Positions 36,431 to 45,460 of a stretch of DNA of 64,000 nt are shown one piece after another; within the stretch, counting starts at the first letter, position 1, and each line of letters begins with the position of its first letter. The stretch lies in the NCBI RefSeq assembly GCF_014268805.2, contig NZ_JABWRF020000001.1, forward strand, positions 806,001-870,000, given 5' to 3'. The notes beneath the pieces were generated by a model. The model was not told where the DNA came from. It ran no database searches and saw only the letters and a list, made by a program, of their open reading frames with translations. The position numbers and the translations under genes were made by a program. The stretch comes from Pseudomonas farsensis (GTDB lineage: Bacteria; Pseudomonadota; Gammaproteobacteria; Pseudomonadales; Pseudomonadaceae).

Positions 36431-37165
36431 ATGTCGTTACGCGTCTGCATCCTTGAAACCGATGTCCTGCGACCTGAGCTGGTCGCTCGCTATGAGGGCT
36501 ACGGAAGGATGTTCGAACAGCTGTTTTCGCGTCAGCCGATCGCCGCCGAGTTTTGCGTGTACAACGTGATGAACGGCGACTACCCACCTGAAAACGAGCG
36601 CTTCGATGCCTACCTGGTGACGGGCAGCAAGGCCGATTCATTCGGTAGCGACCCGTGGATCCACACCCTCAAGGCCTATCTGCTGAAACTGTACGGCCGT
36701 GGCGAGAAGCTGCTTGGCGTGTGTTTCGGCCACCAATTGCTGGCCCTGACCTTGGGCGGCAAAGCCGAGCGCGCTGACAAGGGCTGGGGCGTCGGCATTC
36801 ACCGCTACAGGCTCGCCGCCCATGCGCCGTGGATGGACCCGGAGGTTTGCGAACTGACCCTGTTGATCAGCCATCAGGACCAGGTGACCGCGCTACCTGA
36901 AGGTGCAACGGTTATCGCATCCAGCGATTTCTGCCCGAACGCGGCCTATCACATCGGCGACCAGGTGCTGTGCTTCCAGGGCCACCCTGAGTTTGTGCAC
37001 GATTACTCCCGCGCGCTGCTCGATGCCCGCCAGCAGCATTTGGGCGATGAAGTGTACGAAAAAGCCGTCGCCAGCCTTGCCACCGACCATCAGGGCGATC
37101 TGGTAGGCGAATGGATGCTGCGTTTCATTGCCCAGCCGGGCAAAACCGATAGCAGCGCCGCGTAA
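36431..37165 (+). CDS. Class I glutamine amidotransferase-like protein
   Basis: A 244-residue GATase1 protein related to the stand-alone GMP-synthase-like amidotransferases (YfeJ-like). The nucleophile is in LLGVCFGHQLLAL and the catalytic His and Glu in CFQGHPEF. VTGSKADSFGSDPWI is typical of this group. A partner synthetase is not next to it, so the acceptor of the ammonia, or a gamma-glutamyl hydrolase role, is unknown. The start at 36431 follows CAGGA and removes an untypical 42-residue upstream extension. Confidence 0.9.
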   Translation: MSLRVCILETDVLRPELVARYEGYGRMFEQLFSRQPIAAEFCVYNVMNGDYPPENERFDAYLVTGSKADSFGSDPWIHTLKAYLLKLYGRGEKLLGVCFGHQLLALTLGGKAERADKGWGVGIHRYRLAAHAPWMDPEVCELTLLISHQDQVTALPEGATVIASSDFCPNAAYHIGDQVLCFQGHPEFVHDYSRALLDARQQHLGDEVYEKAVASLATDHQGDLVGEWMLRFIAQPGKTDSSAA

Positions 37166-37171
37166 GGCGCG

Positions 37172-38143
37172 CTACAGCCACCCGGAGCGCTTGAAGCTCG
37201 CGTACAGGCCGATACAGCCCAGCCCGATCACCCCAAGCACCGCGAAGTAGCCGTAGTGCCAGCCCAGCTCCGGCATGTTCTGGAAGTTCATGCCGTAGAT
37301 CCCGGCAATTGCCGTCGGGAATGCCAGAATCGCTGCCCAGGCGGCGAACTTGCGCTGGGTAATGCTCTGGCGCGACGACTCCAGCAGCATGCCGATCTCG
37401 ATGGTCTGGCTGGCGATGTCGCGGATGCCGGCGAGGTCTTCCATCTGCCGCGTGACGTGGATCTGCACATCGCGAAAGTACGGGCGCATGTTCTTGTCGA
37501 TGAACGGAAAGCTCAGGCGCTGCAGTTCTTCGCTGATCTCAACCATCGGTGCCACGTAGCGGCGCAGGCGCAGGATGTCGCGGCGCAGGCTGTGCAGGCG
37601 GCGGATGTCTTGTTCACGCAGCGAATTGCCCAGCACGCTCTGCTCCAGCGCCTCGATTTCGCCGTGGATCGCCTCGCTGACGGGCTGGTAGTTCTCGGTA
37701 ACGAAATCCAGCAGGGCGTACAGCACGAAGTCCTCGCCGTGCTCCAGCAGCAAGGGCCGGGCTTCGCAGCGCTGGCGCACCAGGGCATAGGATTTGGAGT
37801 GGCCATTGCGGCAGGTGATGATGTAGCCGCTGCCGGCAAAGATGTGGGTTTCGATGAACTCAAGCCGGCCCTGGTGGCGCACCGGCGAGTAGGTGACGAT
37901 GAACAGCGCGTCGCCGAAGGTTTCAAGCTTTGGGCGGCTGTGTTTTTCCAGGGCATCTTCGATGGCCAGTTCGTGCAGGCCGAATTGGCACTGCAGGTTG
38001 GCCAGTGCCTCGGCGTCAGGCTCTTCCAGCCCGATCCAGACAAAATGCCCCGGTTTGCGCGCCCATTCGGCGCCTTGATCAATGCTGATGTTGGTGACCT
38101 TGCGGCCGGCGCTGTACACCGCCGCTGCGACGACTCGACCCAT
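37172..38143 (-). CDS. CorA/ZntB-type metal ion transporter
   Basis: A 323-residue protein with a large cytosolic N-terminal domain and two C-terminal membrane helices. The first helix carries the selectivity motif YGMNF followed by QNMPEL, and the basic tail FKRSGWL ends the protein. The GMNFQNMPEL form is usual for CorA magnesium/cobalt channels, though ZntB members share it. It is convergent with the GATase gene, separated by only six bases, and in line with plsC upstream. Confidence 0.92.
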   Translation of the reverse strand: MGRVVAAAVYSAGRKVTNISIDQGAEWARKPGHFVWIGLEEPDAEALANLQCQFGLHELAIEDALEKHSRPKLETFGDALFIVTYSPVRHQGRLEFIETHIFAGSGYIITCRNGHSKSYALVRQRCEARPLLLEHGEDFVLYALLDFVTENYQPVSEAIHGEIEALEQSVLGNSLREQDIRRLHSLRRDILRLRRYVAPMVEISEELQRLSFPFIDKNMRPYFRDVQIHVTRQMEDLAGIRDIASQTIEIGMLLESSRQSITQRKFAAWAAILAFPTAIAGIYGMNFQNMPELGWHYGYFAVLGVIGLGCIGLYASFKRSGWL

Positions 38144-38221
38144 GTCTGTGCGCTTATCCAGTTGAACACTCGCACAGCTTGGGCCGTGTCGCGGCGCGGG
38201 GCAACCTTGGCCGGTGAAGAT

Positions 38222-38944
38222 TCATTTGCCCGGCGCAGCCTCGGTGTCCATCTGGTCGATACAGCGCTGCATTTGCTCGCGGCACTGCTCCACCAGTGCC
38301 GGCAGGTCCTGCGCGGTCAGTCCGTCGGTCGCGATAGGTGCCAGCGCGCGAATGGTCACTGTGCGCCGCGCCCAGCTGTTCAGGCCCATGCGGCGACGGT
38401 AGCGGCTGACGCACACCGGAACGATCGGCGCGCCGGCGGCCACGGCCATGTGGAAGGCGCCTTTCTTGAATGCCCGCAGTTGCTCATCCTGGTTGCGCGT
38501 GCCCTCGGGGAAGATCCAGATCGAGGTGCCTTGCTGCAAGGTCTTGGTGGTGGCAAGCATTGCCCGGCGTGCCTTATAGGCGTTGCCACGGTCGATCAGC
38601 ACGTTGCCGCCCAGCCAGAACAGCTGGCCGAACAGCGGAATCCAGCCGAGGCTTTTCTTGCCCACCGCCACCGTGCGCCGGGGTATCACCTGGCCGATGA
38701 TGAACAGGTCGAAGTTGGACTGGTGGTTGCCAATGATCACGCTGCCTGGTGGCAGGTTGTCCAGAACAGTCATTTCGGCCTTGACCCGGATACCCAGAAT
38801 CCACGCGGCGGGCACGCTGTAGAGGCGGGCGAACAGCGGGCTGTTGTCCGGATTGAAAGGGCGGCACACGCCAATGATCAGGCCAATGAGGCTGGCGAGC
38901 ACGACATGCACCGACAGCAGGATAAAGCGCAGCACAGCAAGCAT
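38222..38944 (-). CDS. plsC: 1-acyl-sn-glycerol-3-phosphate acyltransferase
   Basis: A 240-residue membrane-associated acyltransferase that makes phosphatidic acid from lysophosphatidic acid and acyl-CoA or acyl-ACP. The four family motifs are visible: NHQSNFD (NHx4D), VAVGKKSLGWIPLFG, IFPEGTRN and VPVCVS. Two hydrophobic segments occupy the first 50 residues. Pseudomonads have several plsC-type genes, and this may be a secondary copy. It lies 78 bp upstream of the corA-like gene on the same strand. Confidence 0.93.
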   Translation of the reverse strand: MLAVLRFILLSVHVVLASLIGLIIGVCRPFNPDNSPLFARLYSVPAAWILGIRVKAEMTVLDNLPPGSVIIGNHQSNFDLFIIGQVIPRRTVAVGKKSLGWIPLFGQLFWLGGNVLIDRGNAYKARRAMLATTKTLQQGTSIWIFPEGTRNQDEQLRAFKKGAFHMAVAAGAPIVPVCVSRYRRRMGLNSWARRTVTIRALAPIATDGLTAQDLPALVEQCREQMQRCIDQMDTEAAPGK

Positions 38945-39015
38945 GGTACGACTCTCACCGCTATGAAAGAGGTTTGAGTGTACAAGTGTTCACTTAGGTG
39001 GGCAAACGGTGAGCC

Positions 39016-39132
39016 GTGTAGGAGCGGCCTTGTGTCGCGAACGGGCTGTGTAGCAGCCCCAGGATCTCGGCCCTATTCAAAAATTCTGGGGCCGCTACGC
39101 GACCCTTTCGCGACACAAGGCCGCTCCTACAC
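39016..39132. repeat. REP palindrome pair, class A
   Basis: Inverted arms GTGTAGGAGCGGCCTTGTGT and complement continuing through CGCGAACGGGCT, with a spacer of about 34 bases; the inner part is less symmetric than in other copies. Confidence 0.9.
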
Positions 39133-39145
39133 AGAGCACGTTGCA

Positions 39146-39832
39146 TCAGTGGGCTGTCTGATCCATCTCGATGGCCGTCGCCAAGGCCGACAGCAGGCCT
39201 TTACGCACTTTAAGCTTGGTGTTCTTGTGCGCCAGCATGTTGATCTTCTTGAGCTCGCGGGCTGCGTGCAAGGCCGCTTCCTGCAATTGCTCCACCGGTA
39301 CCACCTTGTCCAGGAACCCCGCATCGACCGCCGCATGCGGGTCGAACACTTCAGCGTTGATCACCGAGCGGTGGAAGGCCGAGCGGCGCAGGCGGTCGCG
39401 GGCCAGTTCAATGCCGGCGTGGTGCATGGTCATGCCGATCTGCACCTCGTTCAGGCAGATCTTGTAGGGGCCTTCAACGCCGATGCGGTAGTCGGCCGAG
39501 AGCAGCAGGAAGGCGCCCTTGGCCACCGCATTGCCTGGGCAGGCAACGATGATCGGGAACGGGTGCGAGAGCATGCGATGGGCCAAGGTCGAGCCTGCTG
39601 TTACCAGCGCGATGGCCTCCTTGGGCCCAGCGGTCATCACTTTGAGGTCATAGCCGCCGGACAGAATGCCCGGCTGGCCGGTGATGATTACCACCGCGCG
39701 GTCTTGCACGGCGCGGTCCAGCGCCGCATTGAAGGCGGTGATGACATCGGGCGAGATGGCGTTGACCTTGCCGTTGTTCAGGGTCAGTGTGGCGATGCCG
39801 TCTTCGGCATGGTAGGTGATCAGCTCGCTCAT
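39146..39832 (-). CDS. Enoyl-CoA hydratase/isomerase (crotonase) family protein
   Basis: A 228-residue crotonase, shorter than typical 255-260-residue members. It has ITLTLNNGKVNAISPDV-like start (IATLTLNNGKVNAIS), ILSGGYDLKVM forming the oxyanion hole, and PGNAVAKGAFLLLSADYRI for CoA binding. The pair of catalytic glutamates of bacterial hydratases is not clearly kept, with LNEVQIGMTM in that place (one Glu), so isomerase or another crotonase reaction is possible. The start at 39832 is set by the family N-terminus MSELI; the longer frame adds implausible sequence. Confidence 0.87.
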   Translation of the reverse strand: MSELITYHAEDGIATLTLNNGKVNAISPDVITAFNAALDRAVQDRAVVIITGQPGILSGGYDLKVMTAGPKEAIALVTAGSTLAHRMLSHPFPIIVACPGNAVAKGAFLLLSADYRIGVEGPYKICLNEVQIGMTMHHAGIELARDRLRRSAFHRSVINAEVFDPHAAVDAGFLDKVVPVEQLQEAALHAARELKKINMLAHKNTKLKVRKGLLSALATAIEMDQTAH

Positions 39833-40055
39833 GGCAGTGTCCTTTAAATGGCGTGGCGATGAACTTACCCAGCGCGCGAACCCAGGTAAAGCAGCAAGGC
39901 TGACTACTCGGTCAGCGATCGCCCGCCAGCGTGCGTGGCAGCGGGGCGGCGGATGGCGCGTGGGTAAAAGCGCAGGCGAGAATGGCAGCATTGCCCTTGA
40001 GCACCTCGCACAGACACGCAAAGGCTTAAGCGCATGAAAATTCTGAAAAAACTTC

Positions 40056-40084
40056 TTGCCAAAGAAAGGACCTTCGACTAAATT
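40056..40084 (+). promoter_or_regulatory. Sigma-70-type promoter of tRNA-Ser
   Basis: TTGCCA at 40056-40061 and TAAATT at 40079-40084 are separated by exactly 17 bases. Transcription should start near 40091, about 30 bases ahead of the mature tRNA. The GC-rich segment AGCGCGCC right after the -10 element is like the discriminators of stringently controlled tRNA promoters. Confidence 0.75.
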
Positions 40085-40121
40085 AGCGCGCCTCGACAGG
40101 CTGAATAGCTTGAAGAGAAAC

Positions 40122-40211
40122 GGTGAAGTGTCCGAGTGGTCGAAGGAGCACGCCTGGAAAGTGTGTATACGAGAAATCGTATCAAGGGTTCAAATCCCTT
40201 CTTCACCGCCA
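40122..40211 (+). tRNA. tRNA-Ser (anticodon GGA)
   Basis: A 90-base tRNA with a class II long variable arm. The acceptor stem GGTGAAG pairs with CTTCACC, the discriminator base is G, and CCA is encoded. The anticodon arm CACGC-CTGGAAA-GTGTG gives anticodon GGA, reading UCC and UCU serine codons. The variable arm TACGA/TCGTA and the T arm with GGTTCAAATCC are intact. It has its own promoter upstream and a terminator downstream. Confidence 0.97.
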
Positions 40212-40222
40212 CATTCTACGAG

Positions 40223-40260
40223 AAGCCCCCGAATCGAAAGGTTCGGGGGCTTTTTGTTTT
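40223..40260 (+). terminator. Rho-independent terminator of tRNA-Ser
   Basis: AAGCCCCCGAA and TTCGGGGGCTT form an 11-pair stem with an eight-base loop, followed by a T-rich tract, starting 12 bases after the tRNA CCA. Confidence 0.95.
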
Positions 40261-40316
40261 TGGCGTGTTCAGCGCTGGCGAGCCTGCCGGGCTTGCGCCC
40301 CGGCAGGCCCAGCCGG

Positions 40317-42452
40317 TCAGAAACTTACCGAAGCCGATAACCGAGCGGTGCGCGGTGCGCCTTGGAACAGGTAATTGTCGCCCAGGTAATCGCCCACATC
40401 GCGCCAGTAGCGCTTGTCGAAGACGTTGTCCACGGTCAGCCGCAGCACGGTGTCATAGCCGCTGATGCGGGTGCTGTAGCGGCTGCCGAGGTCGAACACG
40501 GTGTAGCCGCCAACCTCGACATTGCCGGCCTGGCTTGCGTATTTGCTGGCGCTGTAGCGTGCGCCGCCAAGCAGCGCCAGGCCTGGGACGGGCAGGGCGT
40601 AATCGGCTTGCAACGCAGCGCGCAGGCGCGGCACGTTGATTGCCTGATGGCCCTCATAGGCTTCGGTACCGCTGTTTTCGACCTGGGCGCGGATGGCGGC
40701 GGCGCTGGCATGGACCTGCAGGTTCGAGGTGACATGGCCGCTGGCGCCGAGCTCAAGGCCGGTGTTCTTCTGCTGGCCTTGCTGCACATAGGTGAAGCTG
40801 GTGCCCTCGGGGCGGGCGTATTCGTAAGCCTGGCGGATCTGGAACAGCGCAGCGCTGAAACTCATGCCTTGCCAGTCGCGCTTGATGCCCAGTTCCAGTT
40901 GGTGCGAGGCAGTGGGCGCAAGGATCTCCGACGCATTGTTTGCGTACCACGGCGCGGTGCCGCCGGCAGACAACCCTTTGGCATAGCTTGCGTACAGCGT
41001 GGTATCTGGCTGTGGTTTGTAGATCAGCGCAGCGTTGGGCAGCAGTTCGTATTGCTGGGTGTGACGGCCGGCTTCACCGCGTTCATTCCAGGTTTTTTCG
41101 TCCAGGCGCACCAGGCGTGCGCCCGTCACGGTCTGCCAGTTGTCATTGAAGGTGATGCGGTCGCTGACGAACACGCCGTACTGGCGGCTGTCCAGGCGGC
41201 GCTCGCTGCCGCCGATCGGGTCGCTGGAGGGTTCTACGGCAGGCGCATCGGTATTGATGTTGCCGCTGCCAACCCGCTCGTTGTAGTAAGGCCGCTGGTC
41301 CACGGTGCGCCGCTGCGCGCTGCTGCCGAGCGTCAGTTGATGGTCCACGCCCAATGCCTTGAAGCGGCCTTCAAGCGCCGCTTGCAGTTCGTCGGTACGC
41401 CGGGTGTCGTCGGGGCTGCGGAAATCGTAGATGTCGTAGTCGCCGGAGGGGCTGAAGTGCGAGGCGTTGCCGTCATCGCTACCCCACGCAAACGCGCTGT
41501 AATCGTCAATTACCACCTGGCTGCGTGAAGCGCTCAGGGTGCCGTTCCAGTCGTCACTGAACTGGTATTTGAAGCGCCCGCCCAGGTTCAACGCGTCATT
41601 CTGCACAGGCTTGGCCCAGCGCTGCCAGGCCAGGTGGTCGGTAGGGTCGACGCCATGGGGCAGGGCGCTGCCGCCGAGCAACTGGTAACCCGGCACCGAA
41701 TACTGCTCGCGGTGCTGATAGTCGGCGTCCAGTTCAAGCACCGCGTCGGGGCTGAGCTGCCAGTCGAAGGCCAGCGATGCGAAGTCACGCTTGCCGTCGG
41801 CGTGGTCGACATAGGAGCGGATATCTTCATGGGCCAGGTTGACCCGCACGCCGAACTGGCGCTCGGCACCGAACCAGCCGCCCAGGTCGGTGGCGATATA
41901 GCGCTCGCCCTGGGCATTGGTCGAGACGCTGACGCTGCGCACGTCTTCGGCGCGTTTGGTCACGTAGTTGACCAGCCCGCCGGGCTCGGAAACCCCGCTC
42001 TGCAAGCCTGAAAGGCCCTTGAGCAACTCGACCTGCTGCTTGTTCTCCAGCGCCACATTCTGCTCGCCGGCGAGGGTCTGGCCGTTGATCTTGTAGCTGC
42101 TGGCGGCATTGAGCTCGAAGCCGCGCACGTTGAAGTTTTCGTAATAGCCGACCGGCGCATAGCTTTCGCCAACCGAGGCATCGCTTTGCAGCACCTCGCG
42201 CAGCGTGCGCACCTGGCGATCATCGAGCAACTGGCGGCTGAACACGCTCACCGCTGCCGGGGTATCGAGCAGTGGTGCGCTATGCAGCCCGGCGACCTGG
42301 GCTTCGCGCGCCTGGTAGCCGGCGTTGCCATACACCTCGGTAACGCGCAGTGGCGCCAGGGTTACGCTGTCATCGGCAAGGCCATGGCCGCTGTGCAGGG
42401 CCAGGCCCAGGCTGAGCAGGCCAAGCGGTAGGCGAGGGCGAAGCGGGGTCAT
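40317..42452 (-). CDS. TonB-dependent siderophore receptor
   Basis: A 711-residue outer-membrane receptor. It has a signal peptide (MTPLRPRLPLGLLSLGLALH to about residue 27), a TonB-box-like LAPLRVTEV stretch, a plug domain with PAAVSVFSRQLLDDRQ, NFNVRGFEL and VELLKGLSGLQSGVSEPGG, and a beta barrel ending in SASVSF with the terminal Phe. The plug blocks are those of ferric siderophore receptors (FhuE/FpvA type), but no signal-transfer domain is present. AAGGAG precedes ATG 42452. I see no clear Fur box and no adjacent siderophore genes; the ligand is unknown, and another metallophore is possible. Confidence 0.93.
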   Translation of the reverse strand: MTPLRPRLPLGLLSLGLALHSGHGLADDSVTLAPLRVTEVYGNAGYQAREAQVAGLHSAPLLDTPAAVSVFSRQLLDDRQVRTLREVLQSDASVGESYAPVGYYENFNVRGFELNAASSYKINGQTLAGEQNVALENKQQVELLKGLSGLQSGVSEPGGLVNYVTKRAEDVRSVSVSTNAQGERYIATDLGGWFGAERQFGVRVNLAHEDIRSYVDHADGKRDFASLAFDWQLSPDAVLELDADYQHREQYSVPGYQLLGGSALPHGVDPTDHLAWQRWAKPVQNDALNLGGRFKYQFSDDWNGTLSASRSQVVIDDYSAFAWGSDDGNASHFSPSGDYDIYDFRSPDDTRRTDELQAALEGRFKALGVDHQLTLGSSAQRRTVDQRPYYNERVGSGNINTDAPAVEPSSDPIGGSERRLDSRQYGVFVSDRITFNDNWQTVTGARLVRLDEKTWNERGEAGRHTQQYELLPNAALIYKPQPDTTLYASYAKGLSAGGTAPWYANNASEILAPTASHQLELGIKRDWQGMSFSAALFQIRQAYEYARPEGTSFTYVQQGQQKNTGLELGASGHVTSNLQVHASAAAIRAQVENSGTEAYEGHQAINVPRLRAALQADYALPVPGLALLGGARYSASKYASQAGNVEVGGYTVFDLGSRYSTRISGYDTVLRLTVDNVFDKRYWRDVGDYLGDNYLFQGAPRTARLSASVSF

Positions 42453-42613
42453 GCAGGGCTCCTTGAGCGGGGTGCGCCTGTAACGGTCGATGGCCACCGG
42501 CATTGCGCCAGTCAGGCGGGCAAAAAGGGGCGCCATAGTAGCAGGCGCGCGCAGGGCGATGCCCGCTAAAAACGCGGGCACTCAAGCACAGGACGGATAG
42601 GCGGCGGGTAACT

Positions 42614-42991
42614 TCAGGCGGCGATCGGGCGTTGGCGGCGGCGCCAGCTGTCGTCGATTTTCGACCAGGTCTTGCCATCGGTGATGGCCATGAGTTTGCG
42701 GCCGTCCTTGAACGTCGCCAGGAAGGTAACTTCCTGTTCTTTGCCGCCCAGCAGCAGCCCCGCCAGCAAGCCAACTGGCCCGGCCACCAGCGCCCCGGCC
42801 ATGCCCCAGCCGATGGCGCTGCCCAGGCTGCGGGTGGATTCGAGGTTGGCAAGCTTCAGGTCGCTGATGCGCGCCAGTGAAATACGCTCCCCAGGCGAGG
42901 GGCTGCGTGGGGTCTTGAGTGTGAGCGCTCCATTGCGATACTCGCCTTCACCTTGCAAGAAATCGCCGGATTGCACCGTGAGCCTTGTCAT
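42614..42991 (-). CDS. Hypothetical protein with glycine-zipper segment
   Basis: A 125-residue protein. A beta-rich N-terminus (MTRLTVQSGDFLQGEGEYRN and SLARISDLKLAN) is followed by a glycine-rich hydrophobic stretch, GMAGALVAGPVGLLAGLLLGG, that could span or insert in a membrane, then a second beta-rich part with TFLATFKDGRKLMA. The two halves look like a single PH-like domain interrupted by the hydrophobic hairpin. I do not recognise the family. It lies upstream of the TonB receptor on the same strand, with 161 bp between. Confidence 0.75.
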   Translation of the reverse strand: MTRLTVQSGDFLQGEGEYRNGALTLKTPRSPSPGERISLARISDLKLANLESTRSLGSAIGWGMAGALVAGPVGLLAGLLLGGKEQEVTFLATFKDGRKLMAITDGKTWSKIDDSWRRRQRPIAA

Positions 42992-43100
42992 TGTGTCGTC
43001 CTGTCAGAAAGGGCTATGCGATCAGCGCTTACTGAGCGCTCCGGGCGTTATCAAGTCAACGCCCGTGCGACGGAGGGTCATGTGGCGGGTTGTCGCGCGC

Positions 43101-44291
43101 TCAGGCAGGCTGGCTGTGCAGCTTCAGCCGCTTGCGCTCGGCCAGCATCCACACCAGCAGGGCCAGTGCGCCGATGGCAAGGCCGGCTACCACAATCCCG
43201 TTCCAGCCATATCCCTCGAACAATTGGGTACCCAGCAGCGAGCCCAAGGCGCCGCCAATGAAGTAGCAGGTGATGTAGCCGGCGTTGAGCCGTGTACGCG
43301 CCTCGGGCCTGAGCACGATGACTGCGTTCTGGTTGCTCACGTGCACCAGTTGCACGGCAAGGTCGAGCAGCAGCACGCCCAGCAGCAATGCGGCCAGCGA
43401 ACTCTGGGCAAAGGCCAGCGGTACCCACGACAGCATCAATGCCGCCAGTCCCACGGTGGTGCCCAACGCGCCGCGGCCACGGTCGGCCAGGCGCCCGGCC
43501 CAGTTGGCGGCCAGTGCGCCGGCAGCACCGGCCAGGCCGAACAGGCCGATCACCGCGTCCGAATAGTGGTAAGGCTCGCTGCTGAGCAGAAACGCCAGCG
43601 GGGTCCAGAACAGCGCGAACAGGCTGAACGACAGCAGCCCCAGCAGCGAACGCAGGCGCAGCACCGGTTCTTCGACGAACAGGCGGAACACCGAGCCGAT
43701 CAGCGCCGGGTATTTCAGCCCGGCATGGCTGTGGTGCTGGGGCAGTGCGCGGTACAGCGCCAGCGCGGTGATCGCCATCAGCACTGCCGCCAGCACATAG
43801 ATGCTGCGCCAGCCGCCAAGCTCTGCCATCAGCCCCGCAGCGGTGCGGGCCAGCAGAATGCCCAATAGCAGCCCACTCATCAGCGTACCCACCGCGCGGC
43901 CGCGTTGCTCGGGCGCGCTGAGGGCCGCAGCCATCGGCACCAGAATCTGCGCCACCACCGAAAACAGGCCGGTCAGTGCCGTGCCGAAAATCAGCCATGG
44001 CAGGTTTGGCGCGCAGGCGCTGATGACCAGCCCGGCGGTGGCGATCAGCACCATGGTCACGATCAGTCGGCGTTGCTCGAACAGGTCGCCGAGCGGTGCC
44101 AGCAACAGCAGGCCGGCACCGTAGCTCAGTTGGGCGGCGATCACGATGGTGCCGGCAGCGGTGGTGCTCAGGCCGAAGTTTTCGGCGATGCTGTGCAGCA
44201 ATGGCTGGGCGTAATAGTTGCTGGCCACAGCCAGGCCGGTGGCGGTTGCCATCAGCAGGATCAGGGCGCGACCGAGAGTGGGGGAATTCAT
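43101..44291 (-). CDS. MFS transporter, DHA1-like
   Basis: A 396-residue twelve-span carrier. The start region MNSPTLGRALILLMATATGLAVASNYYAQPLL and the LLLAPLGDLFEQRRLIV loop are typical of the YgaY/sugar-efflux-like MFS proteins often controlled by a divergent LysR gene. The start at 44291 is chosen by family N-terminus; an in-frame ATG at 44324 is possible. It probably exports a small toxic compound. It is divergent from the LysR gene at 44398, its likely regulator. Confidence 0.88.
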   Translation of the reverse strand: MNSPTLGRALILLMATATGLAVASNYYAQPLLHSIAENFGLSTTAAGTIVIAAQLSYGAGLLLLAPLGDLFEQRRLIVTMVLIATAGLVISACAPNLPWLIFGTALTGLFSVVAQILVPMAAALSAPEQRGRAVGTLMSGLLLGILLARTAAGLMAELGGWRSIYVLAAVLMAITALALYRALPQHHSHAGLKYPALIGSVFRLFVEEPVLRLRSLLGLLSFSLFALFWTPLAFLLSSEPYHYSDAVIGLFGLAGAAGALAANWAGRLADRGRGALGTTVGLAALMLSWVPLAFAQSSLAALLLGVLLLDLAVQLVHVSNQNAVIVLRPEARTRLNAGYITCYFIGGALGSLLGTQLFEGYGWNGIVVAGLAIGALALLVWMLAERKRLKLHSQPA

Positions 44292-44397
44292 GGCAGATCT
44301 CGTGGCAGGCAAGGGGCTGGCCACAAGTATCAGGAAGTGTCATGCATGACGCCAATGTATAGTTTTCACTCTAATCATCTTGAAAACAGATAGATCG

Positions 44398-45276
44398 ATG
44401 AATCTCAAACAATTGGAGTACGCACTGGCGGTGGCGGACACCGGCAGTTTTACCCGTGCCGCCGAGCGCTGCCATGTGGTGCAGTCGGCCCTCAGCCACC
44501 AGGTGGCAAGGCTTGAAGCGCAGTTGGGGGTGAGCCTGTTCGAGCGCACGTCGCGGCGCGTGCGCCTGACCAGTGCCGGCGAGGCCTTCGTGCTAAGCGC
44601 GCGGCCTGCGGTGGAGGCGGCGCGGCGCATTGCCGATGATGTGGCGGCAGCCTGCGGGCAGGTGCGCGGGCGCTTGGCGATTGGCGAGATCAGTTCGCTG
44701 ACCGCGCTGGACCTGGTCGATGTGCTGCAAGTGTTCCACAGCCGCTATCCGCATGTGGATGTGCGCTGGCTGACTGCCAAAAGCGAAATGTTGATGGCCG
44801 ATGTTACCGAGCGGCGCTTGGATGTGGGCTTTGTCGGCCTGTGGCAAGGCGAGGTGCTAAAGGGTGTGCAGCATCGGCTGCTGGCCCGTGAGGAGCTGGT
44901 GGCGGTGCTGCCACCCAGCCATGCGCTGGCCGGCAGTACGCAACTGGCGCTGGGGGACCTTGCCGGTGAGGTGCTGGTGGACTTCCCTGAAGGGACTGGC
45001 GCACGGCGGCAGACTGATGAGGCCTTTCAGGCTGCCGGGTTTGCGCGCAAGGTGCAGTTCGAGATTGGGCATATCGGCCTGGTGGAAAAATTCGTCCAGC
45101 GTGGCATGGCTGTTGGCCTTGTGCCCGAGCGGGTTGCCCGCGAATTTACCGGGGTGAGCCGGGTGCCCTTGCTCGATGCGCCTGTGCGGCACCTGTATGC
45201 CGTGTGGTCGCCCAGCCCAACCCCTGCGGCGCGGGCGTTTCTGGAGGTGATGGAGCAATGGCTGGCGAGCGCGTGA
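44398..45276 (+). CDS. LysR-family transcriptional regulator
   Basis: A 292-residue LysR protein. The N-terminal winged helix shows MNLKQLEYALAVADTGSFTRAAERCHVVQSALSHQVARLE, and the effector-binding domain extends from about residue 90 (GRLAIGEISS). The start at 44398 is fixed by the family N-terminus. It lies 106 bp from the divergent MFS gene, the usual arrangement for a regulator and its target; the inducer is unknown. No T-N11-A operator was assigned with certainty. Confidence 0.93.
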   Translation: MNLKQLEYALAVADTGSFTRAAERCHVVQSALSHQVARLEAQLGVSLFERTSRRVRLTSAGEAFVLSARPAVEAARRIADDVAAACGQVRGRLAIGEISSLTALDLVDVLQVFHSRYPHVDVRWLTAKSEMLMADVTERRLDVGFVGLWQGEVLKGVQHRLLAREELVAVLPPSHALAGSTQLALGDLAGEVLVDFPEGTGARRQTDEAFQAAGFARKVQFEIGHIGLVEKFVQRGMAVGLVPERVAREFTGVSRVPLLDAPVRHLYAVWSPSPTPAARAFLEVMEQWLASA

Positions 45277-45317
45277 AGGCCATCGCCCCACCGTCCGGGC
45301 GGGCTGTGCACAGTCCC

Positions 45318-45432
45318 TGTAGGAGCGGCCTTGTGTCGCGAAAGGGCTGCGCAGCGGCCCCTGCGATGTTGCATGAGGCGTAGATCTTGGGGCCGCTACG
45401 CAGCCCTTTCGCGACACAAGGCCGCTCCCACA
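45318..45432. repeat. REP palindrome pair, class A
   Basis: Inverted arms TGTAGGAGCGGCCTTGTGTC and complement, continuing through GCGAAAGGGCTGCG and GGCCCC, around a spacer of about 26 bases, between the convergent LysR and Gre-like genes. Confidence 0.92.
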
Positions 45433-45460
45433 AGAGACCGCGTTGCTTGTGGTTTATGTC

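Noticed and set aside
37256..38977. 573-codon plus-strand frame
   Set aside because: Antisense to the corA-like and plsC genes, both of which have complete family motifs.
40122..40260. tRNA-Ser as an integration site of a genomic island
   Set aside because: No integrase gene and no second copy of the tRNA 3' end was seen nearby; both sides look like core genes.
42453..42613. Fur box upstream of the TonB receptor
   Set aside because: I looked for a GATAATGATTATC-like palindrome and found no acceptable match, so iron control is not claimed.
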